Origin: Candidatus Leptovillus gracilis
Lineage (GTDB): Bacteria; Chloroflexota; Anaerolineae; Promineifilales; Promineifilaceae
Direction: 5' to 3'
DNA length: 64,000 bases
NCBI GenBank assembly: GCA_016716065.1
Contig: JADJXA010000002.1
Location: 124,001 to 188,000, forward strand
Position 1 is the stretch's first letter. Each line of letters begins with the position of its first letter. Below, piece after piece: positions 45,196-53,809 of the stretch. Both the position numbers and the translations under genes were made by a program. The notes beneath the pieces were generated by a model. That model was not told the DNA's origin and did no database searches. It saw nothing but the letters and a program-made list of their open reading frames with translations.

Positions 45196-45759
45196 ATGAG
45201 TACATTGAACATTGTTAAATTACCTGACAAAATTTTGCGCCAGAAAACCCGGCCAGTAACCAAATTCGACGGCGAATTGCAGCAGCTCATCGAAAATATG
45301 TTTGAAACGATGCGCCAGGCCAACGGCGTGGGACTGGCTGCCCCGCAGATTAACCGCGATTTACAGCTCACTGTCATTGAGACCCCACCTAAACAAGACG
45401 CCGCCGGGCAAGACATCCCTGATTCGCGCCAGACGTTTGTGATTATCAACCCGGAAATTGTTTGGCGGTCGCGTTCGGTGGTGGATGGTGTGGAAGGCTG
45501 CCTCTCGATTCCTGGTTATGTGGGCGAAGTGGACCGGCACGAATCTATTCGCGTGCGTGCCCAAGACCGGCATGGCAAAAAGATTAAGCTGCGCCTGAAC
45601 GGTTGGACGGCGCGCATTTTTCAGCACGAAATTGACCATTTGAATGGCGTTCTTTACATTGATAAGCTGACAGCCCCAGAAAACTTCTGGACTGAGGAAG
45701 AGTTCCAGCAGCGGTTTGAGAACGGCGAAGAGGAAACGGCCGCGCAGTCGCCTGTTTAA
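45196..45759 (+). CDS. def: Peptide deformylase
   Basis: 187 residues. The three metal/active-site motifs are present: GVGLAAPQ (about residue 36), EGCLS (about 97) and HEIDH (about 141). The enzyme removes formyl from nascent N-terminal methionine. The segment KQDAAGQDIPDSRQ before the central strand is a somewhat extended loop. It is followed by gatC after 33 bases, forming a translation-related cluster with gatCA. Confidence 0.96.
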   Translation: MSTLNIVKLPDKILRQKTRPVTKFDGELQQLIENMFETMRQANGVGLAAPQINRDLQLTVIETPPKQDAAGQDIPDSRQTFVIINPEIVWRSRSVVDGVEGCLSIPGYVGEVDRHESIRVRAQDRHGKKIKLRLNGWTARIFQHEIDHLNGVLYIDKLTAPENFWTEEEFQQRFENGEEETAAQSPV

Positions 45760-45792
45760 TGGGAGGATACGGCCGTTCGTTTGGAGAAACCC

Positions 45793-46083
45793 ATGACGTT
45801 GACCTTGCAAGACGTTGAAAAAATCGCCCATCTGGCGCGGCTGGAACTGACCGACGCGGAGAAAGGGCAATACCTGGAACAGATGACGGCCGTTTTGGAC
45901 TACGCCGAGATGCTCAATGAGCTAAACCTGGAAGGCGTGCCGCCAACCGCCCACGCCATCGCCCAACAAAACGTGCTGCGCGACGACCTGGTTGCTCCTT
46001 CCCTGCCCATTGACGAAGTGTTGTTTAACGCCCCGCAGCAGGCGCAAAACCAGTTCCTTATCCAGTCGGTGTTAGAAGAGTAA
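45793..46083 (+). CDS. gatC: Asp/Glu-tRNA(Asn/Gln) amidotransferase subunit C
   Basis: 96 residues, family length. LTLQDVEKIAHLARLELTDA and FNAPQQAQNQFLIQSVLEE are the two conserved ends of GatC, the belt that holds GatA and GatB together. ATG 45793 follows TTGGAGAAACCC; a TTG twelve bases upstream was rejected. gatA follows after a GGTT/AACC hairpin. Confidence 0.93.
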   Translation: MTLTLQDVEKIAHLARLELTDAEKGQYLEQMTAVLDYAEMLNELNLEGVPPTAHAIAQQNVLRDDLVAPSLPIDEVLFNAPQQAQNQFLIQSVLEE

Positions 46084-46084
46084 G

Positions 46085-46133
46085 TTGGTTCGTTGGTTGG
46101 TTTGTTAACGCCAGCCAGCCAACCATCCATCCG
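46085..46133. repeat. Tandem-word hairpin (GGTT / AACC words) between gatC and gatA
   Basis: TTGGTTCGTTGGTTGGTTTG is followed by CCAGCCAGCCAACCATCC. It is the second copy of the word class at 8521-8571 and 61277-61317. It ends three bases before the gatA ATG and therefore lies where the gatA ribosome site should be, which could make initiation structure-dependent. Confidence 0.65.
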
Positions 46134-46136
46134 CCT

Positions 46137-47603
46137 ATGATTCCAACGACTTTAACCGAAGCCCAAGACGCCTTGCAACGCGGCGCAATCAGCAGTGTGG
46201 CGCTGACCCAGGCCATGCTGGACCGCATTGTCGCCCTGGACAACGATGTGCAGAGCTATCTCACCATCACCGATGAGATGGCCCTGGAACAGGCGCTGGC
46301 CGCCGATGCGCGGCGCGCCCAGGGTGAAAATGGCCCGCTGTTGGGCATTCCGGTAGCCGTGAAGGATATCATCAGCGTGCGCGGCGCGCCGACCACGGCC
46401 GGCAGCAAAATTCTGGATGGCTTTATTCCGCCCTACGACGCTTTTGTGGTGCAACAATTGAAGGAAGCCGGCGCGGTCATCCTGGGCAAAACCAACACCG
46501 ATGAATTTGCCATGGGGTCGTCCACCGAAAACTCGGCCTATTTTACAACCCGCAATCCGTGGGATATAGAGCGCGTGCCTGGCGGCAGCAGCGGCGGCAG
46601 CGCCGCGGCAGTGGCGGCGGGCATGGCCTACGCCGCTCTGGGCACAGACACGGGTGGCAGCGTGCGCCAACCGGCGTCGTTGTGCGGCATTGTCGGCTTA
46701 AGACCGACTTACGGCCGTCTCTCCCGCTGGGGGGTGGTGGCTTTTGCCTCGTCGCTGGACCAGGTGGGTCAGTTTGGCCGCACCGTCGCCGACTGCGCCG
46801 CCCTGTTCCAGGCGACCGCCGGTTATGACCCCCGCGACAGCACCTCGCTGGATGCGCCCGTGCCGGACTATGCAGCGGCGCTGACCGGCGATATTCGCGG
46901 CTTACGTGTGGGCGTGCCGGCCGAATATTTTATTGCCGGGATAGATGGGGAGGTGGAAACGGCCGTGCGCGCCGCCATCGCCAAATTGGAAGAACTGGGC
47001 GCGGAAATCCAGCCCATCAGCCTGCCCCATACCCGCTACGCCCTGCCCGTCTACTACCTCATCGCCCCCGCCGAGGCCAGCGCCAACCTGGCCCGCTACG
47101 ACGGTGTGCGCTATGGCCCGCGCCTGGCCGGGGCCGACATGATTGACACGGTGAAGAAAACCCGCGCCCTCTTTGGCCCGGAGGTAAAGCGGCGCATCAT
47201 GCTGGGCACGTATGCCCTGAGCGCGGGGTATTATGATGAATATTACGGCCGTGCGCTCAAAGTGCGCACCCTTATCAAACAAGACTTCCTCACCGCCTTT
47301 GCGCAGGTGGATGTGATCGCCTGCCCCACCAGCCCCACCACCGCCTTCAAAATCGGCGAACGGGCCGACGACCCGTTGAGCATGTATCTGGCGGATATTT
47401 TTACGCTGTCGGTGAACCTCAGTGCAAGCTGCGGCCTGAGTGTGCCCTGCGGTTTCGACAGCCAGGGGCTGCCCATCGGCTTGCAGCTTATCGGCAACAC
47501 CTTGCAAGAAGCGACCATTTTGAACGCGGCGTTCGCTTATGAGCAGGCGACTGCGTGGCACAAACAGTCGCCCGGCTTGGTAAACTATTCGCAAGAGGAT
47601 TGA
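46137..47603 (+). CDS. gatA: Asp/Glu-tRNA(Asn/Gln) amidotransferase subunit A
   Basis: 488 residues of the amidase-signature family. The Ser-cisSer-Lys triad is visible: Lys in GIPVAVKDI (about 77), and the serines in PGGSSGGSAAAVAAGMAY and GTDTGGSVRQPAS (about 150-180). It hydrolyses glutamine and channels ammonia to GatB for conversion of Glu-tRNAGln and/or Asp-tRNAAsn. Length is normal. gatB lies 4.4 kb downstream, separated by accessory genes. Confidence 0.97.
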   Translation: MIPTTLTEAQDALQRGAISSVALTQAMLDRIVALDNDVQSYLTITDEMALEQALAADARRAQGENGPLLGIPVAVKDIISVRGAPTTAGSKILDGFIPPYDAFVVQQLKEAGAVILGKTNTDEFAMGSSTENSAYFTTRNPWDIERVPGGSSGGSAAAVAAGMAYAALGTDTGGSVRQPASLCGIVGLRPTYGRLSRWGVVAFASSLDQVGQFGRTVADCAALFQATAGYDPRDSTSLDAPVPDYAAALTGDIRGLRVGVPAEYFIAGIDGEVETAVRAAIAKLEELGAEIQPISLPHTRYALPVYYLIAPAEASANLARYDGVRYGPRLAGADMIDTVKKTRALFGPEVKRRIMLGTYALSAGYYDEYYGRALKVRTLIKQDFLTAFAQVDVIACPTSPTTAFKIGERADDPLSMYLADIFTLSVNLSASCGLSVPCGFDSQGLPIGLQLIGNTLQEATILNAAFAYEQATAWHKQSPGLVNYSQED

Positions 47604-47636
47604 TGGTTTTGTCAACGGCCGTCACATAAACAATCA

Positions 47637-48029
47637 ATGGGCAAATCCGCAGAACCAGGCCTTAAACTTTTGCTAGAGGCCATCCAGCGCGTGCGGCAAC
47701 AAGCCCATTGGCCTGCGGGCAGCGCCGACCGTCACCTGGAAAAACGCGAACTGCGCGGCCATTTGCCCGCCACAGCGACCATCGCCGACTACGAACAAAT
47801 TATCCAGGCGGTGTTACAAGACGCCTCGGCTCAGGTTTTTCGCTATTGGTACAATCAATCAGCCTATGTAACTGTTGTCACCGTCATTGAGAGCAAAACC
47901 TGGTTGGTGATGTTTTCGTATGACGGCGTTTTAGAGAGCGCATTTGTGATGGATCGCCCAGAACGCTACCTGAACAAGCCCGGCTTTGAATGGATTGGAC
48001 GGCTCGGCGAGGTGGAAAATGAACTATAA
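47637..48029 (+). CDS. Uncharacterised protein, first of a coupled pair
   Basis: 130 residues, soluble, mixed alpha/beta: an N-terminal helix (PGLKLLLEAIQRVRQQA), then strands around VFRYWYNQSAYVTVVTVIES and TWLVMFSYDGVLESAFVMDR. No family recognised. Its last codons overlap the next gene by 11 bases. The coupling and small sizes resemble toxin-antitoxin modules, but neither protein shows a motif that would settle this. Confidence 0.6.
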   Translation: MGKSAEPGLKLLLEAIQRVRQQAHWPAGSADRHLEKRELRGHLPATATIADYEQIIQAVLQDASAQVFRYWYNQSAYVTVVTVIESKTWLVMFSYDGVLESAFVMDRPERYLNKPGFEWIGRLGEVENEL

Positions 48030-48369
48030 AGAGCGAATTGCGGCTTATGAAGCCGACGTGCAGTTTCCCAATATTAGCGGCATGGAACATTTAGACATGC
48101 TCATGAATCGCAGCGAAATCGCCAAAAGCGAAGCACACCTGACCGATCAGGAAAGGCAGCGATTGCTGAAAGCAGACAGATTGCTGCTGCAAAAAGCCAA
48201 CCTGTTTTTCCAGGCAATTGGTAAGATTGCCGATTTGGCTGCCTGGCGACGTGATGAAAATGTGCCGGTAAGCCACTGGTGGTGGTATCTCGACGTCATC
48301 ACCCAAATGCCCCTTAACAGCCGAAAACGGACACGAGCCAGCAAACTCAATATGCCAGCGGCTCATTGA
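48019..48369 (+). CDS. Uncharacterised protein, second of a coupled pair
   Basis: 116 residues, predicted mostly helical and charged (MNYKERIAAYEADVQFPNIS, LTDQERQRLLKADRLLLQKA, NLFFQAIGKIADLAAWRRDE) with a Trp-rich segment SHWWWYLDV and a basic tail. ATG 48019 lies in the end of the preceding gene after GGTGGAAA, so translation is probably coupled. An earlier in-frame ATG (47986) was rejected. Function unknown. Confidence 0.6.
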   Translation: MNYKERIAAYEADVQFPNISGMEHLDMLMNRSEIAKSEAHLTDQERQRLLKADRLLLQKANLFFQAIGKIADLAAWRRDENVPVSHWWWYLDVITQMPLNSRKRTRASKLNMPAAH

Positions 48370-48415
48370 CAAAAGGCCATGGAGCCGTTCACTAACCTTC
48401 ATAGGAGTAAATCCA

Positions 48416-49324
48416 TTGAAAACCATCATCCTGCTCGCCGATCAAGGTATCCCGACGCACCCGGCTATCTGGGAAAGGCCACGGCCGTTGTGGAACGTCG
48501 CCGGTAAAACCATCCTCGGCCATCTGCTGGATTTGCTGATGGAGGTGCTGGCCGACGAAGCAATTTTTGTTGTTGGTGCGTCTGACGAGGCTGTGAAAGA
48601 GTGGATTGCCGACCATTACCCACAGCTAGAGGCGCATTTTGTGGTGCAGAGTGAAGAGGTGGGGCAGGGGCAGGCCCTGGCTTTGTGCGACGCCTATTTG
48701 GACCAGGGTGGTGTGTTGGTGGTCGCAGGCATGGTGTTGGTCGAGGCGGCGTTTGCCGACCTGCCCGATCGTGGCGTGGCTGCCACGTTTTTGTCGCCGC
48801 CGGAAACGGCCGTCTCCACTGACCCCACTGCCGCCATTGCCTGGTTCAGGAACGGCCGTTCCCTCTACCATACCCTACAATCCCTCGACCCAGCCGCCAG
48901 CTTGGGCGACATCCGTCAGGCCATGCAGGCGCAAGGGGCAGTCATCGCCGACAAACCGGCTCACTTCTGGCTAGAAACCCATCACCCCGACACGCTGCTC
49001 CACGCCAACCAACGGCTTCTGAGCCTGAGCTACGGGGCTACCCCCGATGCCATCGAGCGCAGCTACGCCGAAGATTTCACTGTGCTGCCGCCGGTATTCA
49101 TTGACGAAGAAGCGTATGTGGAAGCGGCCGTGATCGGTCCCTACGCCAGCATCCACGCCGGAGCGGTAATCAAAAACGCCATCGTGCGCCACAGCATCAT
49201 CGCCGCCGACGCGCAGGTGGAGAATTGCATCCTTGACGGCGCGCTGGTGGGAGAACGTGCTAAAATAACGGGAAAGCCAGCTAGCTTTTTTATCGGTGAC
49301 GATTCTATGGTCGAGACGGGTTAA
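48416..49324 (+). CDS. Degenerate sugar-nucleotidyltransferase-like protein with left-handed beta-helix
   Basis: 302 residues shaped like RmlA/GlmU proteins: a Rossmann-like N-terminal domain (MKTIILLADQG, KTILGHLLDLLMEVLADEAI) and a C-terminal hexapeptide-repeat region (VIGPYASIHAGAVIKNAIVR, VENCILDGALVGERAKI). The catalytic signature GGxGTRLxPLT is missing: the equivalent reads ADQGIPTHPAIWERPRPLW. It is probably non-catalytic or altered in activity. The start is TTG 48416 after AGGAGTAAATCCA. Confidence 0.65.
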   Translation: MKTIILLADQGIPTHPAIWERPRPLWNVAGKTILGHLLDLLMEVLADEAIFVVGASDEAVKEWIADHYPQLEAHFVVQSEEVGQGQALALCDAYLDQGGVLVVAGMVLVEAAFADLPDRGVAATFLSPPETAVSTDPTAAIAWFRNGRSLYHTLQSLDPAASLGDIRQAMQAQGAVIADKPAHFWLETHHPDTLLHANQRLLSLSYGATPDAIERSYAEDFTVLPPVFIDEEAYVEAAVIGPYASIHAGAVIKNAIVRHSIIAADAQVENCILDGALVGERAKITGKPASFFIGDDSMVETG

Positions 49325-49349
49325 TCGTTTCGACGAAGGGAAACCGAAA

Positions 49350-49667
49350 ATGGTTGACGAAAAAACATTGCAGGAGGCGGTGCGGCGAATAACAGCCGTT
49401 GCCCAACCGAGCCGTATCATCCTGTTCGGCTCCCAGGCACGGCAGCAAGCCAACGCCGCCGACCTGGACTTGTTGGTCATCCAGCCGGAAATCGCCGACC
49501 GTTACCGCGAAACGCTCCGTTTGCATGAAGCGCTGGGCAATCTGGGATTGGGCATTGACCTGCTCGTTTATACAGAAGCTGAATTTGAACGCCGCAGCCA
49601 GGTACCAGGCACATTACCTTATTGGGCGCGCCAGGAAGGAAAATCGCTCTATGCCGCCCCATCTTGA
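49350..49667 (+). CDS. MNT-type minimal nucleotidyltransferase (MntA-like antitoxin)
   Basis: 105 residues. The pol-beta nucleotidyltransferase motif GSQARQQANAADLDLLV (GSx8-10DxD, residues about 30-46) is intact. Such proteins pair with HEPN proteins; in characterised HepT/MntA systems the MNT protein AMPylates the HEPN toxin. ATG 49350 (MVDEKTL) is used. The gene overlaps the HEPN gene by 17 bases, as expected for the module. Confidence 0.85.
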   Translation: MVDEKTLQEAVRRITAVAQPSRIILFGSQARQQANAADLDLLVIQPEIADRYRETLRLHEALGNLGLGIDLLVYTEAEFERRSQVPGTLPYWARQEGKSLYAAPS

Positions 49668-50055
49668 AGAAGCCTTTCGTGCCTTGCGTCTGGCCGACCG
49701 AGACATTGAAGCTTTTGCTGTTCTGCGAGAGGCATCTCATATCCATTCCTCTATCATCGGTTTTCACGCGCAACAGGCGATAGAAAAATCACTCAAAGCA
49801 GTGCTGTTTGCCCGCCAAATTGAATTTGAGCGTACACACGATTTAGTTCGCCTCTCTTTTCTGCTCCGCCAACACGCCATCGAACCACCGCTGTCCGATA
49901 GTTCTTTGCGTCGTCTCAACCCCTTTGCGGTTATGATGCGCTATGACGATTGGGAAAACGAAGTAAGTTTTGTGGACGAAACGGCCGTCTGGCTACAGAC
50001 CATTCGTGAGTGGGCGAACCAACAAATTACCGGACTACATCGTCAGTCATCCTGA
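49651..50055 (+). CDS. HEPN-domain protein (HepT-like toxin or partner)
   Basis: 134 residues, all helical. The conserved core AQQAIEKSLKAVLFARQIEF followed by RTHDLVRLSFLL and a late RYDDWENEV segment are the HEPN pattern found beside MNT proteins. The RNase-type Rx4-6H motif is not obvious, so catalytic toxicity is uncertain; some HEPN proteins of this subtype act with substrate-binding roles. ATG 49651 follows AGGAAGGAAAATCGCTCT and overlaps the MNT gene. Confidence 0.82.
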   Translation: MPPHLEEAFRALRLADRDIEAFAVLREASHIHSSIIGFHAQQAIEKSLKAVLFARQIEFERTHDLVRLSFLLRQHAIEPPLSDSSLRRLNPFAVMMRYDDWENEVSFVDETAVWLQTIREWANQQITGLHRQSS

Positions 50056-50075
50056 ACCTATCATCTGGAGGCATC

Positions 50076-51236
<1,161 letters not shown>

Positions 51237-51320
51237 GACGGCCGTTTGCCTGATCTGGTAAAATTGTTGCAGCATCATCGGCCGCATGTACGCCGTTAAA
51301 AACCTGTGAGGAGTATTCTG

Positions 51321-51578
51321 ATGCAAGGACAAACATACACCACAACAGCGACTCTTTCCGACAAGCGCACTTTATTGCTCGATTCCCCGGTGCCTATTCC
51401 GGCAGGTCGCGTTCGTATTACAGTAGAAGCACTTCCTCCAGCGCCCTCTGGATTAGATTTTCTTGCCCGTCTGCAAGCCATTCACGCAAGTTTACAGGCC
51501 AGCGGCCATCAACCACCGACGAAGCAAGAAGTGGATTCACGCCTCGAACTCGAACGCGATACCTGGGAAGAGTCATGA
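51321..51578 (+). CDS. Antitoxin-like partner of VapC
   Basis: 85 residues. The N-terminal 40 are beta-rich (GQTYTTTATLSDKRTLLLDS, GRVRITVEALP) and the C-terminal part is helical and charged (FLARLQAIHASLQASGHQPP, EVDSRLELERDTWEE). This DUF104-like layout is common in antitoxins preceding PIN toxins. It overlaps the toxin gene by ATGA. ATG 51321 follows GAGGAGTATTCTG. Confidence 0.7.
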   Translation: MQGQTYTTTATLSDKRTLLLDSPVPIPAGRVRITVEALPPAPSGLDFLARLQAIHASLQASGHQPPTKQEVDSRLELERDTWEES

Positions 51579-51970
51579 CGCGCCTGTACCTCGATTCGGC
51601 TCCCATCATTTATTTGATTGAAAATGTCACGCCCTTCGCTGAACCACTCGCCGCGCGATTAGCCTTTGAAAGCACGTTGCAAATATGCAGTGATCTGTCT
51701 CGTCTTGAATGTCGCGTTAAACCCATTCGTGAGAAAAACAAGGTCTTACTGGCTGCTTACGACAGTTATTTCAATGACATCGCTGCGGAAATATTGCCCC
51801 TCTCCAGAGCCGTCACCGACCAGGCTGCCGACTTGCGCGCTCGTTACAACTTTCGTACACCCGATGCGCTTCATCTGGCCTGCGCAATTTATTACCGCTG
51901 CGATATGTTTTTGACCAACGACCGGCAGCTTTCTCTGTGCCAAGAAATTCCTGTTGTACTGATTGAATAA
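51575..51970 (+). CDS. vapC: PIN-domain toxin (VapC-like)
   Basis: 131 residues. PIN acidic residues are seen in YLDSAPIIYLIE (D7), in the Glu of SRLECRVKP (about 50), in RTPDALHLACA (about 99) and in FLTNDRQL (about 117). VapC enzymes are Mg-dependent RNases that cut tRNA or rRNA when the antitoxin is lost. It is coupled to the preceding antitoxin-like gene and followed by gatB. Confidence 0.88.
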   Translation: MTRLYLDSAPIIYLIENVTPFAEPLAARLAFESTLQICSDLSRLECRVKPIREKNKVLLAAYDSYFNDIAAEILPLSRAVTDQAADLRARYNFRTPDALHLACAIYYRCDMFLTNDRQLSLCQEIPVVLIE

Positions 51971-52036
51971 ACCTGGTCCAAGCAAACGCACCGCCGTTCC
52001 CACACCACTACCTCGCGAATGACGGAACACGAATTT

Positions 52037-53506
52037 ATGACCAACCCAACGACCCAATACGAACCCATCATCGGCCTGGAAATTCACGCCGAACTCATGA
52101 CCTGCTCCAAGATGTTCTGCCCCTGCCAGGTGGTAGACAGCGTAGCAGCCGAACCCAACACGGCCGTTTGCCCCGTCTGTCTCGGTATGCCCGGCATGTT
52201 GCCCGTCATCAACCGGCGCGCCGTCGAATTTGCCATGCGCGTGGCCCTGGCGCTGAACTGCACCGTGCAGCCCCACAACATCTTCGCCCGCAAAAATTAT
52301 TTCTACCCCGACCTGCCCAAAGCCTACCAGATCAGCCAGTATGAACTGCCGATTGGTCTGGGCGGCTGGCTGGACGTGGCACTGGAAGACGGCGCGACCA
52401 AACGCATCGGCATCCGGCGCGTCCACATGGAGGAAGACACCGGTAAACTCACCCACCTGGAGGGCGGCGGCTCGCTGGTGGATTACAACCGTTCCGGCGT
52501 GCCCCTGCTGGAAATCGTCTCCGAGCCGGAGATTTACAGCGGTGAGGAGGCGCGGGCCTACGCCATGAAAATTCGCCAGATTTTGCGCTATCTGGGCGTG
52601 AACGCCGGCGATCTGGAGAAGGGCGTCTTTCGCGTGGAACCCAACATCAGCATCCGGCCCGTGGGCGCGACGGCCTTTGGCAGGCGCACGGAACTCAAAA
52701 ACCTGAACAGCTTTAAGTCGCTGGCCGATGGCACGGCGTTTGAGATTGCCCGCCAAACGGCCGTACTCAACAGCGGCGGTCAGGTGGTGCAGGAGACGCG
52801 GGGCTGGCACGACACGAAGCGCGTCACCTTCAGCCAGCGCAGCAAGGAAGAGGCGGAGGATTACCGCTACTTCCCGGAGCCAGATTTGCCGCCCCTCGCC
52901 ATCAGCGACGAGTGGATCGCCGAAGTAAAGGCCAGCCTGCCCGAACTGCCCGACGCCAAAGCGACCCGCTACCAGACGGAATACGCCCTCTCGGCTTACG
53001 ATGCCCGGGTCTTAACGGAGGAGCAGGCGGTGGCGGCGTGGTTTGAAACGGCCGTTACCCCCACCCCCCCCACCTCCCCCGACCCCAAAACCCTCGCCAA
53101 CTGGATCATCAACAACCTTTTCTCGTTGATGAACGAGCATAAGCAAAGCATCGCCGAGGTGCGCGTCACGCCCGGCGGGCTGGCGGAACTGGTAGGAATG
53201 GTTGAGCGGCGGGCCATCAACAACAACACGGCCAAAGAGGTGCTGGCGGCGATGTTCACCAGCGGCCAAAGCGCCCCGGCGATTGTGCAGGCGCAGGGGC
53301 TGGCGCAGGTGAGCGATGAGGGGGCGATTACGGCCGTCATCAACCACACCCTCGACGCCCACCCAGACAACGTGGCCGCCTACCTGGGCGGCAAGGAGCG
53401 GCTCATGGGCTTCTTCGTGGGCCAGGTGATGCGCGAGATGCGCGGCAAGGCGGACCCGGCGGTGGTGAACCGCCTGCTGGCGGCGGCGCTGGCGGCGCGG
53501 CAGTAA
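52037..53506 (+). CDS. gatB: Asp/Glu-tRNA(Asn/Gln) amidotransferase subunit B
   Basis: 489 residues. It phosphorylates the misacylated tRNA and amidates it with ammonia from GatA. Family marks are PIIGLEIHAEL, a zinc site with cysteines in TCSKMFCPCQ and AVCPVCLG, IGIRRVHMEEDTGKLTH, DYNRSGVPLLEIVSEPE, and the C-terminal helical YqeY-like tail (about 330-489) that binds tRNA. ATG 52037 is preferred to 52019 (MTEHEF), where a CGGAACACGAATT word lies, but neither has a strong ribosome site. It is detached from gatCA. Confidence 0.95.
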   Translation: MTNPTTQYEPIIGLEIHAELMTCSKMFCPCQVVDSVAAEPNTAVCPVCLGMPGMLPVINRRAVEFAMRVALALNCTVQPHNIFARKNYFYPDLPKAYQISQYELPIGLGGWLDVALEDGATKRIGIRRVHMEEDTGKLTHLEGGGSLVDYNRSGVPLLEIVSEPEIYSGEEARAYAMKIRQILRYLGVNAGDLEKGVFRVEPNISIRPVGATAFGRRTELKNLNSFKSLADGTAFEIARQTAVLNSGGQVVQETRGWHDTKRVTFSQRSKEEAEDYRYFPEPDLPPLAISDEWIAEVKASLPELPDAKATRYQTEYALSAYDARVLTEEQAVAAWFETAVTPTPPTSPDPKTLANWIINNLFSLMNEHKQSIAEVRVTPGGLAELVGMVERRAINNNTAKEVLAAMFTSGQSAPAIVQAQGLAQVSDEGAITAVINHTLDAHPDNVAAYLGGKERLMGFFVGQVMREMRGKADPAVVNRLLAAALAARQ

Positions 53507-53512
53507 GTAAGG

Positions 53513-53545
53513 AGATTTGTCCAATCTTAAAGATTGGACAAATCT
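53513..53545. repeat. 16-bp-arm palindrome, AGATTTGTCC copy
   Basis: AGATTTGTCCAATCTT (53513-53528) and AAGATTGGACAAATCT (53530-53545) are perfect reverse complements with a one-base centre. It lies 6 bases after the gatB stop. It belongs to the AGATTGG palindrome set with copies at 53746, 56040, 56270 and 57259. Confidence 0.7.
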
Positions 53546-53563
53546 TCTGCATCCCACCAGGAC

Positions 53564-53674
53564 GCCGGGGCGTTTACGCCCCGGCAAAACAACGACGCCG
53601 GGTAAACCCGGCTTTTCTTCTGTTAGCCCCGTTCACGGGGCGTTGTTCTTTAGCCTGGGGCTTTAGCCCCAGGC
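53564..53674. repeat. Array of four short hairpins
   Basis: Four distinct stems follow one another: GCCGGGGCGT/ACGCCCCGGC (53564-53585), GCCGGGT/ACCCGGC (53597-53612), GCCCCGT/ACGGGGC (53626-53641) and GCCTGGGGCT/AGCCCCAGGC (53653-53674). Each has a two-base centre. The second is followed by TTTTCTT and is the best terminator candidate for gatB. Arm sequences differ, so the structure rather than the sequence is shared. Confidence 0.65.
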
Positions 53675-53745
53675 GGCGCTGGCGGAATACGGCCGTTTCC
53701 CCTTCCCAAACACCCCCTTCCCCCTTATACTTTTGAACAGCGTGC

Positions 53746-53778
53746 AGATTGGACCATTCTTTAAGAATGGTTCAATCT
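53746..53778. repeat. 16-bp-arm palindrome, AGATTGGACC copy
   Basis: AGATTGGACCATTCTT pairs with AAGAATGGTTCAATCT with one mismatch. It lies 32 bases before the STAND gene start, so it would sit in that gene's leader or promoter. Confidence 0.65.
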
Positions 53779-53809
53779 TGAATCCATCCAACCCACATCG
53801 GAGGGGACA

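Larger units (their letters stand above)
53507..53809. other. 303-base gap filled with six palindromes between gatB and the STAND gene
   Basis: Two AGATT-type long palindromes flank four short GC hairpins (all listed separately). No ORF is credible. One hairpin is followed by TTTTCTT and may terminate gatB. The density of palindromes marks this as an insertion or recombination-prone boundary at the edge of the accessory STAND locus. Confidence 0.55.
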
